Positions 41,959-50,685 of a stretch of 50,791 nt of DNA are shown here, piece after piece. The DNA lies in contig NZ_JAKFWH010000067.1 in NCBI RefSeq assembly GCF_021731985.1, forward strand, positions 1 to 50,791, written 5' to 3'. Position 1 is the stretch's first letter; each line of letters begins with the position of its first letter. The translations under genes and the position numbers were made by a program. The notes below the pieces were generated by a model, which had not been told where the DNA came from, did not search any database, and saw nothing but the letters and a program-made list of their open reading frames with translations. Source of the stretch: Nitrosomonas sp. Its GTDB lineage: Bacteria; Pseudomonadota; Gammaproteobacteria; Burkholderiales; Nitrosomonadaceae.

Positions 41959-43401
41959 ATGACCGAAATAAATAACAACGACGATCAGGAAAATTCACCG
42001 ACCCCGCAACAACAGGCAACTTACCTGTTGCGCAAATACAAACTGGTCGAAGGATTGGTGAATTTACAGGATGCGCCGGATGAATCGCTGGCTGAATCCA
42101 CGGTACAGAAACAAAATCTGTCCGAGCTGCAAGCCTTTTTGGATCAACTCCACCCTGCGGACATCGCGCTGATTCTGGAAGCATTGCCGCTGGAAGACCG
42201 GCTGCTGATCTGGAGCATGGTCAAATCGGACCGGGACGGAGAAGTTTTGCTGGAAACTTCCGATGCCGTGCGTGCCACACTGATTACCGACATGCACAAT
42301 CAGGAACTGGTTGCGGCGACGGAATATCTGGATGCCGACGAGATCGCCGATCTTGCGCCCGATTTGCCGCAGGAAGTCATGGACGATGTTTTCCGCTCGC
42401 TCCCCGTGGAAGAACGCGAACAACTGCGTTCCGCCATGTCGTACCCGGAAGATTCCGTCGGTGCCTTAATGGATTTTGATGTCATCACGATCCGTGAAGA
42501 TGTCCGGCTGGAAGTGGTTTTGCGTTATTTACGCATGTGGGACGAAATGCCGGATCATACCGACCAGCTCTTCGTGGTTGACCGGGATGAACAGTTAAAA
42601 GGCGTATTGCTGATTAACCGCCTGCTCGTCAGCGATCCGGATACCCTCGTTGCCGATGTCATGACCAACGAAATAATCAAATTGCAACCAGACGATGTCG
42701 CTCAGCAGGCGGCCAATGCGTTCGAGCGTTATGACCTGGTTTCCGCTTCCGTGGTCGATGAGAACGATAAACTGCTGGGCCGCGTCACCGTCAACACCGT
42801 AATCGATTTCATCCGCGACAAAGCCGAGAACGAAGCGTTGAATTTAGCCGGTTTGAGCGAAGAAGAAGATCTTTTTGCGCCGGTCTTAAAGAGCGTCAAA
42901 AACCGCTGGATCTGGCTCGCCGTCAACCTGGTCACCGCTTTCATCGCTTCCCGCGTCATCGGCTTGTTTGAAGACTCGATCGAAAAACTGGTCGCGCTCG
43001 CCGCGCTGATGCCGATTATCGCCGGCATTGGCGGCAACTCCGGCAACCAAACCATCACCATGATCGTGCGCGCGCTGGCGCTCGATCAAATCAATACCAG
43101 CAGCGCCTGGAAATTGATCACCAAAGAAGTCGGTGTCAGTATTGTCAACGGCCTGCTCTGGGGAACCATCGTCGGCCTGTTCACCTTTGCCATTTACCAG
43201 AATGCCGAACTCGGGCTGGTCATGACCTTGGCGCTGGTGTTGAATCTACTGCTGGCAGCGCTGCTCGGTGTACTGATCCCGCTGACACTGCGCAAATTCG
43301 GCCGCGACCCGGCAATTGGCTCCAGCGTGATGATTACTGCCGTGACGGATAGTGGCGGATTCTTTATTTTTCTGGGTCTGGCGACTATTTTCTTGTTGTA
43401 A
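41959..43401 (+). CDS. mgtE: magnesium transporter MgtE
   Basis: 480 residues. The N-terminal superhelical domain (LHPADIALILEALPLEDRLLIWSM, about 50-80) is followed by two CBS domains (about 160-290, with SVGALMDFDVITIREDV and VADVMTNEIIKLQPDD), which sense Mg2+, and a C-terminal five-helix channel with the signature MPIIAGIGGNSGNQTITMIVRAL. Complete length. GC content is higher than in the next gene. Confidence 0.95.
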   Translation: MTEINNNDDQENSPTPQQQATYLLRKYKLVEGLVNLQDAPDESLAESTVQKQNLSELQAFLDQLHPADIALILEALPLEDRLLIWSMVKSDRDGEVLLETSDAVRATLITDMHNQELVAATEYLDADEIADLAPDLPQEVMDDVFRSLPVEEREQLRSAMSYPEDSVGALMDFDVITIREDVRLEVVLRYLRMWDEMPDHTDQLFVVDRDEQLKGVLLINRLLVSDPDTLVADVMTNEIIKLQPDDVAQQAANAFERYDLVSASVVDENDKLLGRVTVNTVIDFIRDKAENEALNLAGLSEEEDLFAPVLKSVKNRWIWLAVNLVTAFIASRVIGLFEDSIEKLVALAALMPIIAGIGGNSGNQTITMIVRALALDQINTSSAWKLITKEVGVSIVNGLLWGTIVGLFTFAIYQNAELGLVMTLALVLNLLLAALLGVLIPLTLRKFGRDPAIGSSVMITAVTDSGGFFIFLGLATIFLL

Positions 43402-43559
43402 ACAAACGATGGCATATTGGCTGACATCATTTGTCCGATTGCTATAAACTTTAATACGTTTTAACAACAAGATATCGATTATTAATCATGACGACACGAC
43501 ACCCTCTAAGTATTATTGGACAAATAATGTCGTATACAACACGTTAGAACCAAAATATC

Positions 43560-44282
43560 ATGGGACTTATCAATATAAAAGAAATAACTCTGCCAATCTA
43601 CCGGATACTCTCTTTTGATAAATTGGTAGATATTTTTAAGAAACAAGAGCTCACACTCGTCAAGCCTAGCAATTGGGAAGATCCTTTCGAAAATTGCATT
43701 CTTAAGTCTTTTACTATAGACAAAGATGGTTATGAAACATATCACGGCAATCGTGATGATCTATATGGACAATGCTGGACTAGTAGAAAAGATTCCGATG
43801 CCATGTGGAGAATATATTCACCAGACAAATCTGGGGTAAAAATTAAATCAACTGTTGAAAAAATTCTTACCAATTTAGTAGAAAGTGTTGGAATTGAAAA
43901 TGCTTTTATTGGGAAAGTTGAGTACAGGAGTAAAAAATACATTCTTGGGCAAATGAAAGAGACATGGAACTCAAAATTAATATACCAAGGCAATGATGTT
44001 ATTGAGAATATTGTCAAAACACTTTTAATCAAAAGGAAAGCATTTTCCCATGAGAGTGAAATTCGAGTTATTTATTTTTCGCTAAATTCCAAACCAGAAT
44101 CTGATATTCATCCTGTGAAGATAGACCCTTTTCAGTTAGTAGTAGAAATTGCGTTTGACCCCAGAATCAATCCAAATAAACTTGCGGCATATCAACATTA
44201 CTTGAAAAATGAAATCAAGTTTCTTGGCAAAATAAACAAGTCGCCACTCTATGATGCTCCATCACATAAAATCCGGATCTAA
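43560..44282 (+). CDS. DUF2971-family protein
   Basis: 240 residues. The DUF2971 pattern is visible: IYRILSFDKLVDIFKKQELTLVKPSNWEDPFEN near the start, CWTSRKDSDAMWRIYSPDKSGVKIKS, and KRKAFSHESEIRVIYF. Function of the family is unknown. It is notably AT-rich between the GC-richer mgtE and FMN reductase genes, which suggests horizontal acquisition. No mobile gene adjoins it. Confidence 0.8.
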   Translation: MGLINIKEITLPIYRILSFDKLVDIFKKQELTLVKPSNWEDPFENCILKSFTIDKDGYETYHGNRDDLYGQCWTSRKDSDAMWRIYSPDKSGVKIKSTVEKILTNLVESVGIENAFIGKVEYRSKKYILGQMKETWNSKLIYQGNDVIENIVKTLLIKRKAFSHESEIRVIYFSLNSKPESDIHPVKIDPFQLVVEIAFDPRINPNKLAAYQHYLKNEIKFLGKINKSPLYDAPSHKIRI

Positions 44283-44336
44283 CCCACCAGTCAACCGGAC
44301 ATCCCAAAAGTTATACCAACTTTTCATAGAATATCG

Positions 44337-44990
44337 ATGAAACTCCTGGTTTTCCTCGGCACAATCCGAGACAGCGCACCACCCAACCCTCCCCGGTTGG
44401 GTCTGAGAGTCGCGAGGGCTTGTATGGCGCAGCTTCACCAAGGTGACATTTCAGCGGAGCTGATCGATCCGCTGGATTTTGATCTTGGTTCCATATTCAA
44501 GCCATACTTTGCTTACGCACAGGGCAAAGCGCCCCCTCAACTCCAGACCTTAACAGACAAAATTGCAGCCGCGGATGGTTATGTCATGGTGAGTCCGGAA
44601 TACAATCATTCGCTGAGCCCGGCTTTGGCGCATTTGCTCAATCACTTCGGCAGTTCGCTGTTTTCGTATAAACCCAGCGCGATTGTCACTTACTCGGCGG
44701 GACAATGGGGCGGTGTTAGGGCGGCGGTAGGGATGCGGTCTTTCCTATCTGAGCTGGGTTGTTTGCCGGTTTCGGCGATGATTCATGTTCCGAAGGCGCA
44801 TGAAGTGTTCGCCGAGGATGGAAGTTTTCTTGAGCAGGCTGATGCGGAAAAATGGATGAGCTATTTCGCTAGAACCTTCACGCAGCTTACCTGGTGGGCA
44901 TCCGCCGCCAGAAATCAACGGCACGAAATCGACCCGCACAAACTGGTGCCAGCATTCAAAAGAGATCCGGCGCAAAGAAATGCTCCCTAA
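44337..44990 (+). CDS. NADPH-dependent FMN reductase family protein
   Basis: 217 residues, flavodoxin-like fold. The N-terminal strand MKLLVFLGTIRDSAPPNPPRLGLRVA binds FMN phosphate, and DGYVMVSPEYNHSLSPALAHLLNHFGSSLF is the typical second FMN block, followed by VTYSAGQWGGVRAAVGMRSFLSELG. Physiological substrate is unknown (quinone, azo or FMN reduction in relatives). Stand-alone. Confidence 0.88.
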   Translation: MKLLVFLGTIRDSAPPNPPRLGLRVARACMAQLHQGDISAELIDPLDFDLGSIFKPYFAYAQGKAPPQLQTLTDKIAAADGYVMVSPEYNHSLSPALAHLLNHFGSSLFSYKPSAIVTYSAGQWGGVRAAVGMRSFLSELGCLPVSAMIHVPKAHEVFAEDGSFLEQADAEKWMSYFARTFTQLTWWASAARNQRHEIDPHKLVPAFKRDPAQRNAP

Positions 44991-45083
44991 GGGAAATCCG
45001 AATAACCCATCTTTGTCATTCCGAACACAGTGAGGAATCTTTTGGAATCAACAGCGTAGATTTCTCGCTCTGCTCGAAATGAC
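44989..45083 (+). repeat. REP-like dispersed repeat, copy C
   Basis: AAGGGAAATCC-GAATAACCC, left arm CATTCCGAACACAGTGAGG and right arm ending GCTCTGCTCGAAATGAC. It overlaps the last codon of the FMN reductase gene. Confidence 0.75.
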
Positions 45084-45253
45084 AATTATTTTGTTCCCTT
45101 AGTGAATGAATTGCCCAACAGCGCAATGCAAACCATCGCTCCCGCAGGCTGCACGCTGAATAGGGAAAATGTCTGGCGGGTGTTTCAATTGCTTCATGCT
45201 CAAGCGATTGCTCCACGTATAATACAACCCAGTTAACGATTACCCCTGTCACT

Positions 45254-45499
45254 ATGCCCAGCCCCGAAAATATCCAACACCCGCAAACCAAAAACCCCTT
45301 GCAAGGCGTTACCCTGGAAGCGCTGTTGATCGAGCTGCATGCGCACTATGGCTGGGAGGGGCTGGCCAAAAGGGTAGATATCAATTGCTTCAAGCAAGAT
45401 CCCAGCATCAAGTCCAGTTTAAAATTTTTGCGTAAGACGCCGTGGGCCAGAGAAAAAGTCGAAGCCCTCTACATCCAATTGAAACAAGGTAAACCATGA
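45254..45499 (+). CDS. VF530-family DNA-binding protein (DUF2132)
   Basis: 81 residues. The family core is clear: [57 protein letters not shown] region, a small helical fold thought to bind DNA. Its stop overlaps the next start (ATGA, 45496-45499), so it is coupled to the S4 protein. Confidence 0.88.
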   Translation: MPSPENIQHPQTKNPLQGVTLEALLIELHAHYGWEGLAKRVDINCFKQDPSIKSSLKFLRKTPWAREKVEALYIQLKQGKP

Positions 45500-45708
45500 G
45501 TGAATTCAGTCTAAAAGGCCACGACACAATTGCATTGAATGATCTGCTAAAGATCACCGGCCTGTGCGGGAGCGGCGGCGCGGCCAAGGTGGTGATCGCC
45601 AAAGGTAAGGTCAAAGTGGATGGTCAGGTTGAGTTGCGCAAAACCTGCAAGATCCGCAACGGCCAAGTAGTGGAATATGCCCGGGAGCAAATCACCGTAA
45701 CACCCTGA
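45496..45708 (+). CDS. S4-domain RNA-binding protein (YbcJ-like)
   Basis: 70 residues consisting of one S4 domain: [50 protein letters not shown]. Similar small proteins bind RNA in ribosome-related processes. Coupled to the VF530 gene; rlmKL, an rRNA methyltransferase gene, follows 80 bp later on the same strand. Confidence 0.9.
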   Translation: MSEFSLKGHDTIALNDLLKITGLCGSGGAAKVVIAKGKVKVDGQVELRKTCKIRNGQVVEYAREQITVTP

Positions 45709-45788
45709 ACCATCCGGTTCAAAAAAGCCAGCGCGGTGGCAGCACATTCGAGTATCCTACGCGACTATCCAGACCATAGCCGCGAACC

Positions 45789-47984
45789 ATGACGCAATAC
45801 CAACTCTTCGCCACCACGCCGAAAGCGATGGAAGGCATACTCGCCAATGAGATCCAAGCGCTCGGCGGGCAAAACGTGCAGCAAAAAATGGCCGGGGTGG
45901 CTTTTCAAGGCGATCTGGCGATGGCGTATCATGCCTGCTTATGGTTGCGCACTACCAGCCGCATTTTATTGTTGCTCAGCAGCTTCGAGGTGAAATCGCA
46001 GCAGGATCTCTACGATGGCGTGCAACACATCGACTGGTCTGAGCATCTGAACGCTGACGACAGCCTGGCGGTATCGTTTAACAGCAAGAATAATCCGGCG
46101 ATCAACAACACGCATTTCGGCGCGCTCAAAGTCAAAGATGCCATCGTCGATCAGCTACGCGCCAAGTTTGGCAGCCGCCCCAATGTCGATACCGAGCGCC
46201 CGAGCATCCGCGTCAACGTCTATCTGCACAATGACACCGCGCAGTTGAGCCTGGATTTATCCGGCGAGAGTTCGCATAAGCGCGGTTACCGCGAAATCAG
46301 CATTGACGCGCCAATCAAGGAGAACTTGGCCGCGGCCATTTTGCTGCGTGCCGGTTGGCCGGAAATTGCCGCGCAAGGCGGCTCGCTACTCGATCCGATG
46401 TGCGGTTCCGGCACGCTGCTGGTTGAAGGCGCGTTAATCGCCGGGGATATCGCGCCGGGGTTGCAGCGCGATTATTTCGGTTTTCTCGGCTGGAAGCAGC
46501 ACGATGCCGTGCTCTGGCAAAGCGTTTGGGACGATGCGCAGCAGCGCCGCGAGATTGGACTTAGCAAATTGCCGGTGATCGTCGGTTTCGACCAGGATCG
46601 CCGCACCGTTGCCGCCGCGTTGCAACATGTCGAAAACGCCGGATTGTCCGGAAAAATCCACATCGAAAAACGCGACATTGCCGATGCATCGGCGGCGGAA
46701 AGCTGGGCAAAGGGGCTGATCGTCTGCAACCCGCCGTATGGCGAACGGCTCGGCGATGAAGAACAAGCCGCCTTGCTCTACCGTCAGTTCGGTGAAGTAT
46801 TAAAGCAACGCTTCGCCGGTTGGCAAGCGGCGATGATCATCGGCAATCCGGAACTGGGTTTTAGATTGGGCATCCGTTCGCAAAAGCCGATCACACTGTT
46901 CAATGGCGCGCTGGAGTGCAAGCTATTGCGTTTCACCATTGAGGAAAAAGCTTTCTTTGAACCGAAAGCCAAATCGCAACAGGAGCGCATCGAACACATC
47001 AGCCGCCGCGCCCAATCCGGGCAAGTCGACAGCCAAGCGGAAATGTTCGCCAACCGCTTGCGCAAGAATCTGAAAAAACTGACCAAGTGGGCCAAACAAA
47101 ATCAAGTGCATTGCTATCGGCTATACGACGCTGACCTGCCTGAATACGCGGTGGCCGTGGATGTGTATCAAGGCGAACAGACTTGGGTCAACGTGCAGGA
47201 ATACGAATCGCCGAAGACGATTGATCCCGCCAAAGCCAATCTGCGGCTGGCCGGAATCATGGCGGAAATACCCAAAGTGCTGGGAATTCCTTCGGATCAG
47301 GTGTTTCTAAAAATACGCCGCAAGCAGAAAAGTACCGATCAATATGAAAAACAAGGCGATTCCCGCCGCTTTCATGTTGTGGAAGAAGGCGGCTGCAAGT
47401 TTTGGGTGAATTTCGAGGATTATCTGGACACCGGCCTGTTTCTCGATCACCGGCCGCTGCGTTTGTTGATTCAGCAGCAAACCAAAGGCAAACGCTTCCT
47501 AAATTTATTCGCCTACACCGGCAGCGCCACGGTACATGCGGCGATCGGTGGCGCGGCATCGAGTGTTACAGTGGATATGTCCAACACGTATTTGGATTGG
47601 GCCAGACGAAATTTCGTCCTCAATGATATTCACGGAGATCACAAGCTGGTGCGCGCCGATTGCGCGCAATGGCTGGTCGAGCAAGCCGGTGCAAAAACCA
47701 AACCGCAGTTCGATTTGATTTTTCTCGACCCGCCTACTTTCTCGAACTCCAAGAAAATGGACGAAGCTTTCGACATCCAGAAAGACCATGTGCAACTGAT
47801 CCGTAACGCCGCAGCCTTGCTGGCGCCGGACGGAATCTTGTATTTTTCAACCAACTTCCGCCGTTTCAAAATGGACAAAGAAGCGCTAAGTGATTGGGTC
47901 ATTGAAGACATCAGCGCAAAGATGATACCGGAGGATTTCGCCCGCGATGCTAAAATTCATTATTGCTGGAAAATTTCTTGCTGA
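45789..47984 (+). CDS. rlmL: bifunctional 23S rRNA methyltransferase RlmKL
   Basis: 731 residues, two fused methyltransferases. N-terminal half: THUMP domain (about 45-155) and an m2G methyltransferase with LLDPMCGSGTLLVEGA (about 199) and VCNPPYGERLG (about 316), for G2445. C-terminal half: a class I methyltransferase with NLFAYTGSATVHAA (about 572) and FLDPPTFSNSKKM (about 645), for m7G2069. The fused form is usual in gamma- and betaproteobacteria. Confidence 0.96.
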   Translation: MTQYQLFATTPKAMEGILANEIQALGGQNVQQKMAGVAFQGDLAMAYHACLWLRTTSRILLLLSSFEVKSQQDLYDGVQHIDWSEHLNADDSLAVSFNSKNNPAINNTHFGALKVKDAIVDQLRAKFGSRPNVDTERPSIRVNVYLHNDTAQLSLDLSGESSHKRGYREISIDAPIKENLAAAILLRAGWPEIAAQGGSLLDPMCGSGTLLVEGALIAGDIAPGLQRDYFGFLGWKQHDAVLWQSVWDDAQQRREIGLSKLPVIVGFDQDRRTVAAALQHVENAGLSGKIHIEKRDIADASAAESWAKGLIVCNPPYGERLGDEEQAALLYRQFGEVLKQRFAGWQAAMIIGNPELGFRLGIRSQKPITLFNGALECKLLRFTIEEKAFFEPKAKSQQERIEHISRRAQSGQVDSQAEMFANRLRKNLKKLTKWAKQNQVHCYRLYDADLPEYAVAVDVYQGEQTWVNVQEYESPKTIDPAKANLRLAGIMAEIPKVLGIPSDQVFLKIRRKQKSTDQYEKQGDSRRFHVVEEGGCKFWVNFEDYLDTGLFLDHRPLRLLIQQQTKGKRFLNLFAYTGSATVHAAIGGAASSVTVDMSNTYLDWARRNFVLNDIHGDHKLVRADCAQWLVEQAGAKTKPQFDLIFLDPPTFSNSKKMDEAFDIQKDHVQLIRNAAALLAPDGILYFSTNFRRFKMDKEALSDWVIEDISAKMIPEDFARDAKIHYCWKISC

Positions 47985-48000
47985 GCAATCATGGCGAATT

Positions 48001-48019
48001 TTGTAGCAGACTGCTACAA
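48001..48019 (+). promoter_or_regulatory. palindrome, probable operator of the ParD-like/zeta pair
   Basis: TTGTAGCAG-A-CTGCTACAA, perfect 9-bp arms around one base, 35 bp before the antitoxin ATG. TACAAT at 48015-48020 could be the -10, so binding would block transcription. Confidence 0.6.
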
Positions 48020-48053
48020 TACGACGATTACTATTCCTCAATGAGGTAAAACC

Positions 48054-48470
48054 ATGACAAAGTCAGCTTCTCCGATCCGCTTACAGGAAGATTTGATGCA
48101 GGCTGCGGCATTGACGGGGGAACGGTTTCATCGTAGTACGGCTGAGCAAATTGAATATTGGGCGGAAATTGGATGCAATGTGTCCAAGATGCTGGATCCG
48201 GATGACCTGCTGTCGATTTCAGCAGGACTGGCAAAAATCAGAGTTGAACCCGTTCATAGTGAACCGATTGATCCCGGCGAAGTATTTCAGTCGCTAGAAG
48301 CTGAGCGTGCGAGCGGAATACTCCCGCAAACGGTGACAAGCAGCCCGTTAAAGTATCAAGTCTCAGTAACGCGCCCTGGTTATCTGGAGCAGATTAATCC
48401 GGATGGCACAATAAAAACCGGAAAATTTCAGGGCGGCGTATTTATCGAAATAAATGAAACGGCAGCTTGA
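48054..48470 (+). CDS. ParD-like antitoxin
   Basis: 138 residues. The N-terminal ParD_like/RHH-type part SPIRLQEDLMQAAALTGERFHRSTAEQIEYWAEIG is a recognisable family signature; the C-terminus (SVTRPGYLEQINPDGTIKTGKFQGGVFIEI) is the toxin-contact tail. It is predicted to neutralise the zeta-type kinase encoded next, with which it overlaps by 4 bp. Palindrome 48001-48019 is its likely DNA target. Confidence 0.82.
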   Translation: MTKSASPIRLQEDLMQAAALTGERFHRSTAEQIEYWAEIGCNVSKMLDPDDLLSISAGLAKIRVEPVHSEPIDPGEVFQSLEAERASGILPQTVTSSPLKYQVSVTRPGYLEQINPDGTIKTGKFQGGVFIEINETAA

Positions 48471-49060
48471 GTACAAAAAAACAACTTTGGGTGCTGACCG
48501 GTGGAAATGGCGCAGGTAAAAGCACTTTTTACCGCACGCGGCTGGCACCAATGGACATGCCGTTTGTTAATGCCGATATCGTGGCCAAACTGCTTTATCC
48601 GCATGCCCCGGAATCGCATAGTTATGATGCGGCAACGCTGGCGGGACAGATGCGATCACAATTGTTGCGGGAAGGACGAAGCTTTTGTTTTGAAACCGTG
48701 TTCTCGCATCCCTCAAAAATAGATTTTGTCGCACAAGCAAAAACGCTCGGCTATGAAATCATTTTGGTGTTTATTCACCTGGGTGATGTTTCACTCAATC
48801 AGGCGCGCATAGCGCAACGCGTTAGCGAGGGCGGGCATTATGTTCCGGATGAAAAAGTGGTTAACCGGATTCCCAGGGTGCTAAAACTTATCAAACAAAC
48901 ACTGCCGTTATGCGATCGGGTTTATATTCTGGATAATTCACGCGCAGACAATCCTTTTCAGCAAGTCGCTGCTATCCGCGACGGCCAGACTAATTTTCTG
49001 CAATATGCCCTACCCGATTGGGCCAGGGAATTACTGGCGGATTATTTTGTGGAAAAATAA
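48467..49060 (+). CDS. zeta-toxin-family kinase
   Basis: 197 residues. P-loop LTGGNGAGKSTFYR (about 9-22), NADIVAKLLYP substrate region, and FCFETVFSHPSKIDFVAQAK follow the zeta toxin/AAA kinase pattern; relatives phosphorylate UDP-N-acetylglucosamine precursors. The start is TTG 48467, overlapping the antitoxin stop (TTGA), and no ATG fits. A weak start translated by coupling would keep toxin levels below antitoxin. Confidence 0.82.
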   Translation: MSTKKQLWVLTGGNGAGKSTFYRTRLAPMDMPFVNADIVAKLLYPHAPESHSYDAATLAGQMRSQLLREGRSFCFETVFSHPSKIDFVAQAKTLGYEIILVFIHLGDVSLNQARIAQRVSEGGHYVPDEKVVNRIPRVLKLIKQTLPLCDRVYILDNSRADNPFQQVAAIRDGQTNFLQYALPDWARELLADYFVEK

Positions 49061-49160
49061 AATACGCGCGATGCTGCAGCTTCTAGGATAATGTGTTGGG
49101 AATTCAAATAAATCGGACTTCTTCCGAAAGCAGCACAGAGTCAATACTTATCGTTATACT

Positions 49161-49308
49161 TTAACAGGCCGTTGAAAAACGTATTCGAGGCAGCCGATGC
49201 AAGGCAAAAACAGGCGAAAAAGCGCAGTTTATGCATAATAAATGAGCATTTTTAGCCTGTTTTTAACACCGCAGCGGCAACGCAGATAGTTTTTCAACGG
49301 CCTGTTAA
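49161..49308. mobile_element. 148-bp MITE-like element with perfect 20-bp terminal inverted repeats
   Basis: TTAACAGGCCGTTGAAAAAC (49161-49180) and its exact complement (49289-49308) border a non-coding interior containing a further hairpin-like AGGCAAAAACAGGCG / AGCCTGTTTTT. Such GGCCGTTGAAAAA elements occur in many proteobacterial genomes. It ends 21 bp before ppa, so it must influence or replace the ppa promoter region. Confidence 0.8.
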
Positions 49309-49329
49309 TGCTAATTTTATGGAGGTAAA

Positions 49330-49878
49330 ATGAATCTTGATCGTGTGGGTTCGGGTTCTGACATTCCCAATGACTTCAATGTCATTATTGAAATTCCGAT
49401 GAATGCAGACCCCATTAAATACGAAGTTGATAAAGAAACAGGCGCAATGTTTGTTGATCGATTCATGTCAACTTGCATGCATTATCCCTGCAATTATGGC
49501 TATATCCCGCACACTTTATCCGACGATGGTGATCCTGTGGATGTTTTGGTGATATCACCCGTACCGCTGATTACCGGCGTTGTCGTGCGCTGCCGACCGC
49601 TCGGGATGCTCAGGATGTCTGACGAGGCAGGAGAAGATGCCAAATTGCTAGCCGTGCCAATCCACAAATTATGTAATCTTTATCAAGACATCAATTCCTG
49701 CGAAGACTTACCGCAATTGGTTCGATCTCAAATTGCTCATTTTTTTGCGCATTACAAAGATCTGGAAGAAGGCAAATGGGTGAAAATCCAAGGATGGGAC
49801 GGTGTCGAATCGGCAAAATCAGAAATTCTTGCCGGGATACAGCGTTTTAATTCAACGAGTAATAAGCCAATGTTCTAG
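49330..49878 (+). CDS. ppa: inorganic pyrophosphatase (family I)
   Basis: 182 residues, with GGAGG 5 bp before ATG 49330. Active-site blocks: [29 protein letters not shown], the strongly conserved [19 protein letters not shown], and [15 protein letters not shown] near the C-terminus. It hydrolyses pyrophosphate from biosynthesis. Preceded by a MITE; a 7-bp hairpin lies just after its stop. Confidence 0.96.
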   Translation: MNLDRVGSGSDIPNDFNVIIEIPMNADPIKYEVDKETGAMFVDRFMSTCMHYPCNYGYIPHTLSDDGDPVDVLVISPVPLITGVVVRCRPLGMLRMSDEAGEDAKLLAVPIHKLCNLYQDINSCEDLPQLVRSQIAHFFAHYKDLEEGKWVKIQGWDGVESAKSEILAGIQRFNSTSNKPMF

Positions 49879-49888
49879 ATTATGACTT

Positions 49889-49916
49889 CCAGAACTATTT
49901 TGTTGCACTGTTCTGG
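49889..49916 (+). terminator. hairpin after ppa
   Basis: CCAGAAC (49889-49895) and GTTCTGG (49910-49916), 7-bp stem with a 14-nt loop, 10 bp after the stop. No U-run follows. Confidence 0.4.
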
Positions 49917-49937
49917 TGAGTTATTCCCCCAAGTTCG

Positions 49938-50003
49938 CGGAATAATCCATATTTGTCATTCCGAACGCGGTGAGGAATCTTTGGCAATCAACCATATAGA
50001 TTG
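49938..50003 (+). repeat. REP-like dispersed repeat, copy D
   Basis: Left arm CATTCCGAACGCGGTGAGG after GAATAATCC; the right arm is degenerate. Fourth copy of the family in the window. Confidence 0.65.
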
Positions 50004-50082
50004 CGCATTGAATGACTGATACCCATTCTTTCACGATTGATGCACCTTTCTTGCGCTAACACATCCTGCCGTACTGGACAAC

Positions 50083-50104
50083 GATCATACTTCTTCGTAT
50101 GATC
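50083..50104 (+). promoter_or_regulatory. palindrome, probable operator of the RHH/MazF pair
   Basis: GATCATAC / TTCTTC / GTATGATC, perfect 8-bp arms, 31 bp before the antitoxin ATG at 50136. Position fits autoregulation by a ribbon-helix-helix antitoxin. Confidence 0.55.
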
Positions 50105-50135
50105 AGATTGTCTTCTCGTAAGTGTGAGTTAAATT

Positions 50136-50366
50136 ATGACACATCGAACCACCATCACTCTGGATGATGAAATTTTCGCATTTCTGAATCATGTTGCCGG
50201 CGATAACCGTAGCGCTTACATCAATGAACTTTTGAGGCAGGAACGTAATAATTCTCTCAAGCAAGCATTAATCAAAGCAAATCAGGAAGAAGCCGAAGAT
50301 GCGGACTATCAGGAAGAATTGCAGTCATGGGAAAGCACCTTATCCGATGGCCTGACCAATGACTGA
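50136..50366 (+). CDS. ribbon-helix-helix antitoxin (MazE-like partner)
   Basis: 76 residues. THRTTITLDDEIFAFLNHVAGDNRSAYINELLRQE is a ribbon-helix-helix DNA-binding start; the acidic C-terminus (EEAEDADYQEELQSWESTLSDG) is the toxin-binding part typical of MazF antitoxins. It overlaps the toxin gene by 8 bp. Expected to autoregulate via the palindrome at 50083-50104. Confidence 0.85.
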   Translation: MTHRTTITLDDEIFAFLNHVAGDNRSAYINELLRQERNNSLKQALIKANQEEAEDADYQEELQSWESTLSDGLTND

Positions 50367-50685
50367 ATTCAAGCAACTGGATATTCACTGGATTGATCTT
50401 GAACCGGCAAAGGGTGCAGAAACCAAGAAACTGAGACCATGTGTAATTGTTCAAGGTGATCTTGTGAATATTCAATCCAGAACACTGATTGTTGCTCCGC
50501 TGCTACCGAACCATAAACCATGGCCTTTTGCTGTAAACCTGGAACCAACCCAAGTAAACGGTTTGGATAAAAACCGTCATATCAATCTTAAGCAATTACG
50601 TGCTGTTGATGTTTCAAGAATTGGCAAAAAACAAGGAAAACTGGAAAGTCAGTATATTCATCCTCAGAAGTGTCCGGAGATTTAA
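50359..50685 (+). CDS. MazF/PemK-family endoribonuclease toxin
   Basis: 108 residues. The MazF barrel is evident: IHWIDLEPAKGAETKKLRPCVIVQGDLVN (the RP-C/V-IVQ core), SRTLIVAPLLP and NRHINLKQLRAVDVSRIGKKQGKL. It should cleave single-stranded RNA at short motifs. Intact, unlike the MazF-like pseudogene in the prophage. Overlaps the antitoxin gene by 8 bp. The remaining 106 bp of the window carry no gene. Confidence 0.87.
   Translation: MTEFKQLDIHWIDLEPAKGAETKKLRPCVIVQGDLVNIQSRTLIVAPLLPNHKPWPFAVNLEPTQVNGLDKNRHINLKQLRAVDVSRIGKKQGKLESQYIHPQKCPEI

Noticed and set aside
46434..47111. Minus-strand frames within rlmKL
   Set aside because: Shadow frames in GC-rich coding sequence with no supporting signals.
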